A DNA stretch of 64,000 nt from Verrucomicrobiota bacterium (lineage in GTDB: Bacteria > Verrucomicrobiota > Kiritimatiellia > CAIVKH01). The translations under genes were made by a program, and so were the position numbers. A model generated the notes under the pieces. It was not told the DNA's origin. It worked only from the letters and a program-made list of their open reading frames with translations, and did no database searches. Of the stretch, positions 42,447-56,433 are shown in pieces (the first letter of the stretch is position 1; every line of letters starts with the position of its first letter). Location: the NCBI GenBank assembly GCA_024233345.1, contig JACKPT010000001.1, positions 186,001 through 250,000 on the forward strand, read 5' to 3'.

Positions 42447-42493
42447 GTTCCAATGATTGGAACTTATTTTAGAAATTTTTCCAATCGTTGGAA
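42447..42493. repeat. Pair of TTCCAA-N3-TTGGAA palindromes
   Basis: GTTCCAATGATTGGAAC (42447-42463, perfect 7-base arms) and TTCCAATCGTTGGAA (42479-42493, perfect 6-base arms) lie 15 bases apart. They share the core motif and spacer length of the cluster at 409-485. They sit between the convergent small-protein gene and the phosphatase-RpiB-GlyA gene and could act as a weak terminator or a protein-binding site. Confidence 0.8.
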
Positions 42494-42509
42494 CTATTCC
42501 GGGCGTTTG

Positions 42510-44684
42510 TTACGGCACGGGATAGGCGGCGGTAAACGCGATCACCTCGTTGCGAACGGTCTGGATCAGAGCCTCATCGTTGGGCGCTTTGAGGATCTGT
42601 TGGATCCAGTGGGCGATGGTCGCCATGTCGTCTTCCTTCATGCCGCGGGTGGTGACTGCGGGGGTGCCGATGCGAATGCCGGAGGTGACAAAGGGGCTTT
42701 TCTCGTCGAACGGAATGGCATTTTTGTTGACGGTAATACTGGCCTTGTCCAGCGCGCTCGCGGCGTCCTTGCCGGTGATGCCGACCGGATTCAGGTCAAC
42801 GAGCATGCAGTGGTTGTCGGTCCCGCCGGAACAGATCCGGACCCCGGCCTTGCCCAGTTCATCGGCCATGACCCGGGCGTTGGCAACGATCTGGTTTGCG
42901 TACGTTTTGAATGAAGGTTGAAGCGCCTCATGGAAGCAAATGGCCTTGGCGGCGATGATGTGCATCAGGGGGCCCCCCTGGATGCCGGGGAAGACCTGTT
43001 TATCGATTTCCTTGGCATACTGCTCGCGACATAGAATGAGCCCGCTGCGAGGGCCTCGCAGGGTTTTGTGGGTGGTGGTGGTGACAAAGTCGGCATGGGG
43101 TACCGGAGAGGGGTGGGCTCCGCCGGCTACCAGGCCCGCGATGTGAGCCATGTCGACCATCAGCATTGCCCCCACGGAGTCGGCAATGGCCCGCATGCGG
43201 GCAAAATCGATGATCCGTGAGTAGGCACTGGCGCCCGCGGTGATGAGCTTGGGCTTGCTCTCGGTGGCGAGGCGCTGCAATTCGTCGTAATCGATCTGCT
43301 CGGTTTCCCGGCTGACCCCGTAGGGCACGATGTTGTAATACCGCCCGGAGAAATTCATCGGATGCCCGTGGGTGAGGTGCCCGCCATGGGCGAGGTTCAT
43401 CGCGAGGATGGTGTCGCCGGGTTCGAGCATGGCGAAGTAGACCGCCATATTGGCGCTGCTCCCGCAGTGGGGTTGGACATTGGCATGTTCAGCCCCGAAG
43501 AGTTCCTTCGCCCTCGCGATGGCCAGAGACTCCGCGACATCGACACATTCGCATCCACCATACCATCGCTTGCCGGGGTAGCCCTCGGCGTACTTGTTGG
43601 TCAGCACCGAACCGCAGGCCTGGCGTACCGCGCGGCTGGTATAGTTCTCGGACGCGATGAGCTCGATATTCTGTTTCTGACGGGTGATCTCATCCCGGAT
43701 GGCGGCAAAGAGTTCCGGGTCGGTTTCTCCAACCGAATCGAGTTCGGTCCAGGGAGAAGATTCAACATTGATTTTGTGGACTCGCCGTTCATGGCGGCCG
43801 CCATCAAACTCCGCCTTGAACCAGGCGTCGAGGATGGGTTTGAGTTGTTCCGCCGTGGTGTTGTTGGCGCCCAACACAAGGACGTTGGCGTTGTTGTGAT
43901 TCCGCCCCAGAGCCGCGCTCTGCGGGTCTTGTACAAGGGCGGCCCGGACGCGCGGGAACCGGTTGGCGGTAATGCTCATGCCGATCCCGGTTTTGCAGAT
44001 CAACAGCCCCTGATCAGCCTTGCCTTCGGAAACGCGGGCGGCCACTTCAACGGCAAAATCAGGATAGTCCACCGAGTCGGATGAATAGGCGCCGACATCT
44101 TCCACCTGCACCGGATAGTCGGCGAGAAGGGTCTTCAGTTGCTGTTTGAGTTCGACGCCTCCGTGGTCGGAGCCAATTGCCAATCTCGTCATGGTGTTAC
44201 CTTTGTCCTGGTTCTGGGTTGAGGGTTGAATGATGTGCAAAACGGCATCGGAAAGGGCACTGTCAATGGCATCCCGGGTGACCCGGTACACATCGAGTGA
44301 CAGGCCGATCGGATCGGGTATGTCCCGCCCGGGACGGGACAGGCTGAAGTCGGTCAGGAGATGGATTCGGTCTGCCAGTTCGGGGGCAAATCGCAGGATG
44401 TCATGCCGGTGTCTTTCGGTCATGGCCAGGATGACGGTTGAGTTTGTAACCAGCTCACGGGTAACGGGTTGGCTTCTGTGCCCGGTGGCGTCAATCCCGA
44501 TTTCCGCGAGGGCTTGAACCGCCTCCTCGCTGGCCGGCATTCCGAGTGGCGCCGAGGTCCCCGCCGAGCAGGCAATCCAGCCCGTAGCCTCGCTGAAGCG
44601 GTGGCGAAACAGGGCCTCAGCCATCGGGCTGCGGCAGATATTTCCGGTGCAGACAAATAAAATCTGTTTCCGATCCATAGTCAT
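42510..44684 (-). CDS. Three-domain protein: LMW phosphatase - ribose-5-phosphate isomerase B - serine hydroxymethyltransferase
   Basis: One uninterrupted 724-codon frame encodes three enzymes. Residues 1-155 are a low-molecular-weight phosphatase (CTGNICRS P-loop, Cys12; IPDPIG general acid). Residues 165-305 are RpiB (SDHGG, CKTGIGMS with Cys230, NNANVLVLG, FDGGRHERRV). Residues ~312-724 are GlyA (ELIASENYTS, CVDVAESLAI, TTTTHKTLRGPRSG with the PLP lysine Lys540, GIRIGTPAVTTRG). Ile at the P-loop position that is Thr in YwlE suggests a phosphotyrosine-type rather than arginine phosphatase. The gene order equals ywlE-rpiB-...-glyA of Bacillus. Met165 opens the usual RpiB start and has AAAGG upstream, so separate internal initiation is possible. 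The RpiB-GlyA join has no such start. Confidence 0.9.
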   Translation of the reverse strand: MTMDRKQILFVCTGNICRSPMAEALFRHRFSEATGWIACSAGTSAPLGMPASEEAVQALAEIGIDATGHRSQPVTRELVTNSTVILAMTERHRHDILRFAPELADRIHLLTDFSLSRPGRDIPDPIGLSLDVYRVTRDAIDSALSDAVLHIIQPSTQNQDKGNTMTRLAIGSDHGGVELKQQLKTLLADYPVQVEDVGAYSSDSVDYPDFAVEVAARVSEGKADQGLLICKTGIGMSITANRFPRVRAALVQDPQSAALGRNHNNANVLVLGANNTTAEQLKPILDAWFKAEFDGGRHERRVHKINVESSPWTELDSVGETDPELFAAIRDEITRQKQNIELIASENYTSRAVRQACGSVLTNKYAEGYPGKRWYGGCECVDVAESLAIARAKELFGAEHANVQPHCGSSANMAVYFAMLEPGDTILAMNLAHGGHLTHGHPMNFSGRYYNIVPYGVSRETEQIDYDELQRLATESKPKLITAGASAYSRIIDFARMRAIADSVGAMLMVDMAHIAGLVAGGAHPSPVPHADFVTTTTHKTLRGPRSGLILCREQYAKEIDKQVFPGIQGGPLMHIIAAKAICFHEALQPSFKTYANQIVANARVMADELGKAGVRICSGGTDNHCMLVDLNPVGITGKDAASALDKASITVNKNAIPFDEKSPFVTSGIRIGTPAVTTRGMKEDDMATIAHWIQQILKAPNDEALIQTVRNEVIAFTAAYPVP

Positions 44685-44742
44685 AGCCGGACTTTACCAT
44701 GATTTGGGTGGTGTGTGAGAAAAAACCTGTCGTGAATCTGTA

Positions 44743-45231
44743 TCATCCGGCGCGGGCGGTGAGGGCGGGCCGAAGTTGTTCGCCCAGCTCGGTCAGGGCC
44801 TGGGGAATGACCCGGATGTCTCCGAGCACCGAGACAAAATTGGTGTCTCCGACCCAGCGGGGAACGATGTGCATGTGGAGGTGATCGCGCAGTCCGGCTC
44901 CCCCGGCCTCGCCGAGATTGATGCCGATATTGAATCCCTGCGGGTTCATCACTTCGCGCAGCGCGTCCACGCTGCGAGTGGTCCACAGCATCAGGTCGGC
45001 CGATTCCTCCGGCTGCAGGTCCGATAACTCGGCGATGTGGCGATAGGGACAAATCATCAGGTGCCCCCCGGTGTAGGGATAGCGGTTCATCACCACCGCA
45101 CAATGGGTGGATCGATGGAGAATCAGCCTTTCCCGGTCCTCGTCGGCCGCGAAAGCTTCGCACAAAAAACAGCCCTTCGACTTGTCAGCGAGAATGTATT
45201 CGATGCGCCAGGGCGCCCAGATATTGTTCAT
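44743..45231 (-). CDS. HIT family hydrolase
   Basis: The 162-residue protein starts MNNIWAPWRIEYI, the usual opening of the WAPWR subgroup. It has a zinc-type CFLC segment, the YPYTGGHLMICPYRHIAEL block and the histidine triad LHMHIVPRW. Such proteins hydrolyse nucleotide conjugates, with AP4A phosphorylase-like or AMP-lysine activities. It is 58 bases upstream of the phosphatase-RpiB-GlyA gene on the same strand and divergent from the nuclease-like gene. Longer upstream readings cross into antisense nuclease sequence and are not supported. Confidence 0.93.
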   Translation of the reverse strand: MNNIWAPWRIEYILADKSKGCFLCEAFAADEDRERLILHRSTHCAVVMNRYPYTGGHLMICPYRHIAELSDLQPEESADLMLWTTRSVDALREVMNPQGFNIGINLGEAGGAGLRDHLHMHIVPRWVGDTNFVSVLGDIRVIPQALTELGEQLRPALTARAG

Positions 45232-45406
45232 GATATTGACTCCAGAGCCTAGTGTGCATGGGATTCCCGTCTCCTGCCAAGCTAGAGTTTTTCCGGCCGG
45301 TCCGGTCATTCCCGGAGCGCTGGGGGGTTCGGGAGCCACCGCGCGACAGACGCTTTCTGAATCTCTGCCATGTACATTTTTGCCATTCAGGGTATGGTTA
45401 TCTGTC

Positions 45407-46492
45407 ATGAAGTCTCGCACTTCGATGTTGGTTCTTGCCTGGCTCGTGTGGTTGGCGTCATCGCTATGCGCTTTGGCCAACACCCTGAATGTGCTGTGTC
45501 TGAATGGCGGCTGGTTTCCCGGCCGGGAACGAGACCCCTCCGAGTATTCCCAGACTCTGCACATGCGCCAGGCCCAGCAATTACTCATCGAGGTCAATCC
45601 GGATATTTTTCTAATGCAGGAGTTGCGGGACTGGAGTGCGGCCACCCAGTTGGTTTCGGTGCTGCCGGATTTCACGATCCACGCAGTGACGCATTTCAAC
45701 CAGAAGCAGGAGCTGATGATCGCCTCCCGCTTTCCCGCAGTGGCCACCTGGTCGGAGGCATGGATCGAACAACCCACCAATACTCCACCCCGGGGCTTCG
45801 CCGCGGCGGTATTGCATCTGCCGGGTGATCGCGCTTTTCCAATTTACACGGTGCATTACAAGTCGAACTATCAGGCCGAGGCGGGCGATGATGTGGTGAA
45901 TGCCGCCCTCCGGGAAGAGGCGGCTCGGCAATTGGTGAGTCACACGCAGTGGATGCTGGAGAACTGGTGGGGATACCCGGTGGATGCCTTGTTGGTGGGG
46001 GGAGACATGAACACCTCCTATCCGGCGCCGATCGTGCGCGGCGAGCAAACCTTCCCGATCATGATTCAAGGCGGGTTGGTGCCGATGATTTCCGGGGGAA
46101 TTGACCATTTTCTCGGCTGGGGCGACGTGACCAATGGATCCGTTGCCGTACTCTCGGACTACCGGGTCAGCGACCACCAACCGATCCTGCTTTCCTGGGA
46201 TCTGGGGCGCTCATCGACATGGAAAAGAGCGAAGCCCATCAAGATGACCCGCGCCCAGACCCGGGTGGAATTGCTGGTGAATTTGAACTCCGCCTCGGCC
46301 ACGGATCTCGCCCAGTTGCCGGGCATCGGTCCGGTGTTGGCCCGCCGGATTATCGATCATCGTCCCTATGCCAGGGTGAACGATCTGGCGGATGTGCCGG
46401 GGGTGGGGCCGCTTCGCATTCAGAAGCTCGAGGCTCTGGTTACCACGGTTCCTTCCAACACCGAAAACACCGTGTCGGGATTCCCGAACTGA
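45407..46492 (+). CDS. Secreted endonuclease/exonuclease/phosphatase domain with ComEA-type tail
   Basis: The 361-residue protein has a signal peptide (MLVLAWLVWLASSLCALA), then an EEP fold at about residues 25-270. Catalytic features are NGGWFP, the metal ligand Glu in FLMQELRDW, VHYKSNY, the Asp-Asn pair in GGDMNTSY and SDHQPILLSW. Residues ~288-345 are two helix-hairpin-helix motifs like those of ComEA: VNLNSASATDLAQLPGIGPVLARRIID and VNDLADVPGVGPLRIQKLEALV. Such motifs bind DNA backbones without sequence specificity. This suggests an extracytoplasmic nuclease that holds DNA, perhaps for nutrient use or uptake. A phosphodiesterase role on another substrate is possible. Confidence 0.85.
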   Translation: MKSRTSMLVLAWLVWLASSLCALANTLNVLCLNGGWFPGRERDPSEYSQTLHMRQAQQLLIEVNPDIFLMQELRDWSAATQLVSVLPDFTIHAVTHFNQKQELMIASRFPAVATWSEAWIEQPTNTPPRGFAAAVLHLPGDRAFPIYTVHYKSNYQAEAGDDVVNAALREEAARQLVSHTQWMLENWWGYPVDALLVGGDMNTSYPAPIVRGEQTFPIMIQGGLVPMISGGIDHFLGWGDVTNGSVAVLSDYRVSDHQPILLSWDLGRSSTWKRAKPIKMTRAQTRVELLVNLNSASATDLAQLPGIGPVLARRIIDHRPYARVNDLADVPGVGPLRIQKLEALVTTVPSNTENTVSGFPN

Positions 46493-46502
46493 GGTTTTGT
46501 TT

Positions 46503-47210
46503 TCACCTTCTGTCGGCAACCGCCGCATCGATTTCCTGCTGAATCGCCAGGTACGCCGCTCCGGGATCGGGCGCCTCCAAAATCGGTCGGCCAATCACCA
46601 GATGGGACGCGCCGGCAAGCACCGCATCGCGTGGCGTGGCTACCCGTTTCTGGTCTTGCACATCGGCCTGAGCAGGTCGAATGCCCGGGGTGACAATGAG
46701 AAAATCGTCTCCACATTGTCGACGGATGGCGTCAGCTTCGCGGGGAGATGCCACCACGCCATGGACCCCGCACGCAAGGGCAAGTGCGGCCAGGTTTTCG
46801 ACCTGCTGGCCCGGTGTGTTGGCAATGGATTGGCGGTGAAGATCCGTCGCATCCAGGCTGGTCAAAACGGTAACTGCCAGTAAGTGAAGGTTCGAGCCGG
46901 CGGCTGCTGAAACCGCTGCCTTGAGCATGGCTTCGCCACCCGAAGCGTGCAGGGTGAGAAGGGATACCGGATAGTTGCGAATGGCCTCGACGGCCCGTTC
47001 CACGGTGCGGGGAATATCATGCAGCTTTAGATCCAGAAAAATCTTGCGGGGAACATCCCCCACGGCATCCAGTATGGCCGGCCCTTCCGCGCAAAACAGC
47101 TCAAGGCCGATCTTGATCCATGCACATTCGCGGGGAAGTTTGCCCAGAGCCTGGTGCAGAAGCACACGGTTGGGGACATCCAGGGCGATGATGATTTCGG
47201 GCTTTTTCAT
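46503..47210 (-). CDS. pyrF: Orotidine 5'-phosphate decarboxylase
   Basis: The 235-residue TIM-barrel enzyme makes UMP in pyrimidine synthesis. Motifs: IIIALDVPNR, the catalytic KxDxKxxDIP block as FLDLKLHDIPRTVERA, LLTLHASGGEAML, VVASPREA, VTPGIRPA and GASHLVIGRPI. The ATG at 47210 has GGAG 12 bases upstream; longer readings have no family support. It converges on the nuclease gene with a 10-base gap. Confidence 0.96.
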   Translation of the reverse strand: MKKPEIIIALDVPNRVLLHQALGKLPRECAWIKIGLELFCAEGPAILDAVGDVPRKIFLDLKLHDIPRTVERAVEAIRNYPVSLLTLHASGGEAMLKAAVSAAAGSNLHLLAVTVLTSLDATDLHRQSIANTPGQQVENLAALALACGVHGVVASPREADAIRRQCGDDFLIVTPGIRPAQADVQDQKRVATPRDAVLAGASHLVIGRPILEAPDPGAAYLAIQQEIDAAVADRR

Positions 47211-47441
47211 GATGTTTTCTCCATCCGGGTTCCTACGGCGGTAGGCAGTATGCGATGGAAGGGGCCAGCGGTAAAGAAAACGCGCTTCCAACCGGCGCAA
47301 TGAGCACTTTCCGCCAAAATATTTTTCGACAAGTCCCTCGCATCGGCGTTTCAACGCGATTTTTTTGCCGTCGTTATCCTCTCTTTATCAATGGATTACA
47401 AAATTGTTTGGTCCGTGTGAAAAAAAAGAGATCAAAAGATG

Positions 47442-47470
47442 TTGACGGTGAGATGGGGCTTCACTAGATT
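47442..47470 (+). promoter_or_regulatory. rRNA operon promoter
   Basis: TTGACG (47442-47447) and TAGATT (47465-47470) are spaced by the ideal 17 bases. The upstream 40 bases are A/T-rich like an UP element, and the bases after the -10 box (GTCCCAC) form a GC-rich discriminator as in stringently controlled rRNA promoters. Transcription would begin near 47477, about 255 bases before the 16S. Confidence 0.75.
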
Positions 47471-47569
47471 GTCCCACGTCGATGAGACATGAGCCGCTTC
47501 GGCGGGTGATTGCTCCACTGCCCGGTTTTCGGAAGAAGGAGGCTGCGGTAGCGGGGATTTTTGTCTCAA

Positions 47570-47582
47570 CGTTCTTTGAAAA
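47570..47582 (+). promoter_or_regulatory. boxA-like antitermination element, 16S leader
   Basis: CGTTCTTTGAAAA resembles the boxA consensus TGCTCTTTAA bound by NusB-NusE. The same nine bases CGTTCTTTGA recur 90 bases before the 23S gene. Confidence 0.6.
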
Positions 47583-47605
47583 GTTCATAAGAAGCAAAGT
47601 AACAC

Positions 47606-47636
47606 ACTTCGATTCAGAAGTGGTGTGACTTGTGCG
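47606..47636 (+). other. 16S precursor processing stem, 5' arm
   Basis: These 31 bases pair with 49406-49436 after the 16S gene: 27 Watson-Crick pairs, three G-U pairs and one mismatch. The resulting long stem loops out the 16S rRNA and is the expected RNase III substrate. Confidence 0.85.
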
Positions 47637-47732
47637 TAACCTGTCAAACGTAAATTTTTGAGTCCCGCATTTTTGCGGGAAAGCATAGAATCATTATTCC
47701 GGTCAGCTCGAAAGAGCTGATGAATATTTTTT

Positions 47733-49312
<1,580 letters not shown>

Positions 49313-49405
49313 TATCCGGTTCATGCCATCTTCGGACAGCATGAATCTGGAGAGGTAAATCTTTCGTCCGGTTTCGGCCGGTCGATTGACTACGAATGAC
49401 ACAAG

Positions 49406-49436
49406 CGCGCAAGTCATACCATTTCTGAACCGAAGT
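49406..49436 (+). other. 16S precursor processing stem, 3' arm
   Basis: This segment is the partner of 47606-47636. It lies about 100 bases after the 16S 3' end and before tRNA-Ala. Confidence 0.85.
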
Positions 49437-49492
49437 CAATTTGCTTCATGAACACTGTGAGCACATCAGCCTCCAGATCGATTGAAAAGGCT

Positions 49493-49568
49493 GGGGGCAT
49501 AGCTCAGCTGGGAGAGCGCCAGCTTTGCAAGCTGGATGTCAGGGGTTCGAATCCCCTTGCCTCCACCA
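49493..49568 (+). tRNA. tRNA-Ala (TGC)
   Basis: The 76-base cloverleaf has acceptor stem GGGGGCA/TGCCTCC, D-loop AGCTCAGCTGGGAGAGC, anticodon stem-loop CCAGCTTTGCAAGCTGG with anticodon TGC, T-arm GGGGTTCGAATCCCC and an encoded CCA end. It lies in the 16S-23S spacer. Confidence 0.97.
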
Positions 49569-49626
49569 ATCGCGCTATGCGCGATTGCCGCGCCGTAGCC
49601 TTGGCGAAGGCGGGCCAGGCAACTTC

Positions 49627-49703
49627 GGGCGTATAGCTCAGTTGGTTAGAGCGCGTCCCTGATAAGGACGAGGTCCCTGGTTCGAATCCAGGTACGCCCA
49701 CCA
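49627..49703 (+). tRNA. tRNA-Ile (GAT)
   Basis: The 77-base cloverleaf has acceptor stem GGGCGTA/TACGCCC, D-arm AGCTCAGTTGGTTAGAGC, anticodon loop CTGATAA with anticodon GAT, T-arm CCTGGTTCGAATCCAGG and an encoded CCA. The Ala-then-Ile order is the reverse of the common Ile-Ala order. Confidence 0.97.
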
Positions 49704-49792
49704 TCTTGGTCGTGGCCGGCCTGGCTGATGTCTGATGTGAACACAGAAACGAATTTCCCCGAAAATCCCGCAGACGCGGGGTGCGATGGGGT

Positions 49793-49803
49793 CGTTCTTT
49801 GAT
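49793..49803 (+). promoter_or_regulatory. boxA-like element before 23S
   Basis: CGTTCTTTGAT repeats the boxA-like sequence of the 16S leader, as in operons where NusB-dependent antitermination is renewed before the 23S gene. Confidence 0.55.
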
Positions 49804-49815
49804 AATTGCATATGT
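49804..49815 (+). other. 23S precursor processing stem, 5' arm
   Basis: AATTGCATATGT is perfectly complementary to ACATATGCAATT at 52908-52919 after the 23S gene. The two arms bracket the 23S rRNA as an RNase III-type stem. Confidence 0.75.
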
Positions 49816-49892
49816 TGGGTATAAGAAAAGCGCAAATTCATTGAGAAGAATATAGAAATGATAAGAATGCGATCAAATTGATTTTATGATTT

Positions 49893-52842
<2,950 letters not shown>

Positions 52843-52907
52843 ATCATTTTTCCCTTCCCGACACTCCCTGCAAGGGGGGTGTCGGGTTGCGGGGGGAAAT
52901 CCCCCGG

Positions 52908-52919
52908 ACATATGCAATT
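52908..52919 (+). other. 23S precursor processing stem, 3' arm
   Basis: This segment is complementary to 49804-49815. Between the 23S end and this arm there is a hairpin CCCGACAC/GTGTCGGG (52857-52885). Confidence 0.75.
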
Positions 52920-52953
52920 TTTATTTTAGTCCCCGCGCAAGCGGGGCCGATTT

Positions 52954-53069
52954 TCCCGGTGATTATAGCGAGGAGGAAACACACGTTCCCATTCCGAACA
53001 CGATCGTTAAGCTCCTCAGCGGCGATGGTACTATGGCGTTGGCCATGGGAGAGTAGCACGTCGCCGGGA
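52954..53069 (+). rRNA. rrf: 5S ribosomal RNA
   Basis: The 116-base gene has terminal stem TCCCGGTGA/TCGCCGGGA, loop A region CACACGTTCCCATTCCGAAC and the typical GATGGTACTATGG and GGGAGAGTAGCACGTCGCC segments. It lies about 110 bases after the 23S gene. Confidence 0.95.
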
Positions 53070-53090
53070 TTTTTTATTTTATGTGAACAA

Positions 53091-53120
53091 CCCGGACGGG
53101 GTGACCTGTCCGGGTTTTTT
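53091..53120 (+). terminator. rRNA operon terminator
   Basis: The stem CCCGGAC/GTCCGGG with a ten-base loop is followed by six T. It ends the operon 22 bases after the 5S gene. Confidence 0.9.
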
Positions 53121-53319
53121 CGTGGCGGGTATCCCCGCGGCGGGTTTCCCGGGGAAAATTTCTGGGTCCCATTTCTAATTCCACTCTTGCAATTGCCGCG
53201 GGGAATCAATAGCCTTTCGAACTTTCATCCCGAAACCCGGTATGGTTTCGGGCGAAGAACCGGCCGTCTGGTTTTCACGAGTCGTGAAGGATGGGCCGTA
53301 AAACGGGAGAATACATCAA

Positions 53320-55041
<1,722 letters not shown>

Positions 55042-55094
55042 TCCTGGATTGACGCTTTTCGATTGAAGATTGTCGATAGAATCATGAATCACAA

Positions 55095-55133
55095 CAGGCA
55101 CTTCACGGTTTCCGGGAAGTGCCTGTTTTCTTT
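55095..55133 (+). terminator. Rho-independent terminator after rpsA
   Basis: The stem CAGGCACTTC/GAAGTGCCTG with an 11-base loop is followed by TTTTCTTT. It lies only ten bases upstream of the tyrS start and might also act as an attenuator for tyrS. Confidence 0.85.
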
Positions 55134-55142
55134 GGGAGTACG

Positions 55143-56357
55143 ATGGTGAACGCGGCCGAGCAACTTGAAATCTTGTCACGCAGGGCGGTGGATCTTCAAC
55201 CCGCCGGGGACTTTCTGAAGAAGCTGGAGGCAAGGCGCCCCCTGCGGGTCAAGTACGGAGCCGACCCGTCGGCGCCCGACATTCACCTGGGGCACGTGGT
55301 GGGGTTGAACAAGCTGCGTGCCTTTCAGGACTGCGGGCACACCGTGGTGTTTATCATCGGCGATTTCACCGCGATGATCGGGGATCCCTCTGGCCGGTCC
55401 CAGACCCGCAAGCCGTTGACCCGCGAGCAGGTGAAGGCGAATGCGGTATCCTACCAGGAGCAGGTGTTCAAAATTTTGGATCCCGATAAAACCGAGGTTC
55501 GGTTCAATTCCGAATGGCTGTCTCCGATGGGATTCGAGGATGTGATTCGGCTTTCCGCCCATGTCACTGTGGCCCAGATGCTGGCCCGGGATGACTTTTC
55601 CAAGCGCTATGCGGCCAACCAGCCCATCTCGATTGTCGAATTTCTGTATCCGCTGGTTCAGGCGTATGACTCGGTCATGGTGCAGGCCGATGTCGAGTTG
55701 GGGGGGACGGATCAGTTGTTCAACCTGCTGCTCGGTCGGGAATTGCAGCGGGTGATGGGACAAGAGCCCCAGGTCATCATGACCTTGCCGCTGTTGGAAG
55801 GTCTCGATGGTGTCAATAAGATGAGCAAGAGCCTGGGTAACTATATCGGGGTGACGGAATCTCCCAAGGAGATCTATGGCAAGGCGATGTCGATCAGCGA
55901 TGAGCTGATGTGGCGGTATTTCAGTCTGGTTCTCGGAGATCCCGACGACGAATTGCAGCGGATACAGGCTGACATGGCGTCGGGCACCCGGCATCCACGC
56001 ACGGTCAAGGATGAGCTGGGCCGGCGGCTCGTAGCGCGCTTTCATGATCAGAAACAAGCGGTTGGAGCCTCGGAAGAGTTTGCCCGGGTCTTTTCCAAGG
56101 ATCAACTCCCCGAGGAGATGCCGGAACTGCTGCTCGAACCCGGTGATCTGGGCGAGGGCGGCGTGGGTATTCTGTCTCTGATGGTCAGGGGCGGATTGAC
56201 TTCCAGTACCAGTGAAGCCCGCCGCCTGGTTCAGCAGGGTGCGGTGCGGGTGGAGGCCGAAAAAATTACCGATCCCAAAACCATGATTATCCCTCGGGAG
56301 GGAATGGTCATTCGCTCCGGTAAGCGCGGATTTCTTCGACTCCGGATTCCGGTCTGA
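55143..56357 (+). CDS. tyrS: Tyrosyl-tRNA synthetase, TyrZ-like form
   Basis: The 404-residue class I synthetase charges tRNA-Tyr. It has the HIGH motif as PDIHLGHV, the tyrosine-binding region IGDFTAMIGDPSGRS, VELGGTDQLFNLLLGRELQ and the KMSKS motif in NKMSKSLGN. A C-terminal S4 RNA-binding domain follows (SEARRLVQQGAVRVEAEKITDP). The length and motif spacing fit the TyrRS group with HIGH as HLGH. GGGAGTACG precedes the ATG at 55143. Confidence 0.95.
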   Translation: MVNAAEQLEILSRRAVDLQPAGDFLKKLEARRPLRVKYGADPSAPDIHLGHVVGLNKLRAFQDCGHTVVFIIGDFTAMIGDPSGRSQTRKPLTREQVKANAVSYQEQVFKILDPDKTEVRFNSEWLSPMGFEDVIRLSAHVTVAQMLARDDFSKRYAANQPISIVEFLYPLVQAYDSVMVQADVELGGTDQLFNLLLGRELQRVMGQEPQVIMTLPLLEGLDGVNKMSKSLGNYIGVTESPKEIYGKAMSISDELMWRYFSLVLGDPDDELQRIQADMASGTRHPRTVKDELGRRLVARFHDQKQAVGASEEFARVFSKDQLPEEMPELLLEPGDLGEGGVGILSLMVRGGLTSSTSEARRLVQQGAVRVEAEKITDPKTMIIPREGMVIRSGKRGFLRLRIPV

Positions 56358-56433
56358 TTCAGCAGGATTGAGGCGCGACATCCGGACGTGACAGGTGTCG
56401 TTCCGGGGAGTAGGGTGAGGTTGCCCGGGAGGC

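Larger units (their letters stand above)
47211..47732 (+). other. rRNA operon upstream and leader region
   Basis: This 520-base non-coding stretch holds an AT-rich block with an eight-A run (47421-47428) just upstream of the -35 box, the promoter (47442-47470), a long leader, a boxA-like element (47570-47582), the 5' arm of the 16S processing stem (47606-47636) and two small hairpins (CCCGCATTTTTGCGGG and CAGCTCGAAAGAGCTG) before the 16S start. No protein gene is visible. Confidence 0.7.

Noticed and set aside
42447..42463. The GTTCCAATGATTGGAAC palindrome as a plain rho-independent terminator
   Set aside because: The stem is short and AT-rich, and the following TTATTTT is an imperfect T-tract. 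The shared core with 409-485, where no gene ends, argues for a repeat element. A terminating role is not excluded.
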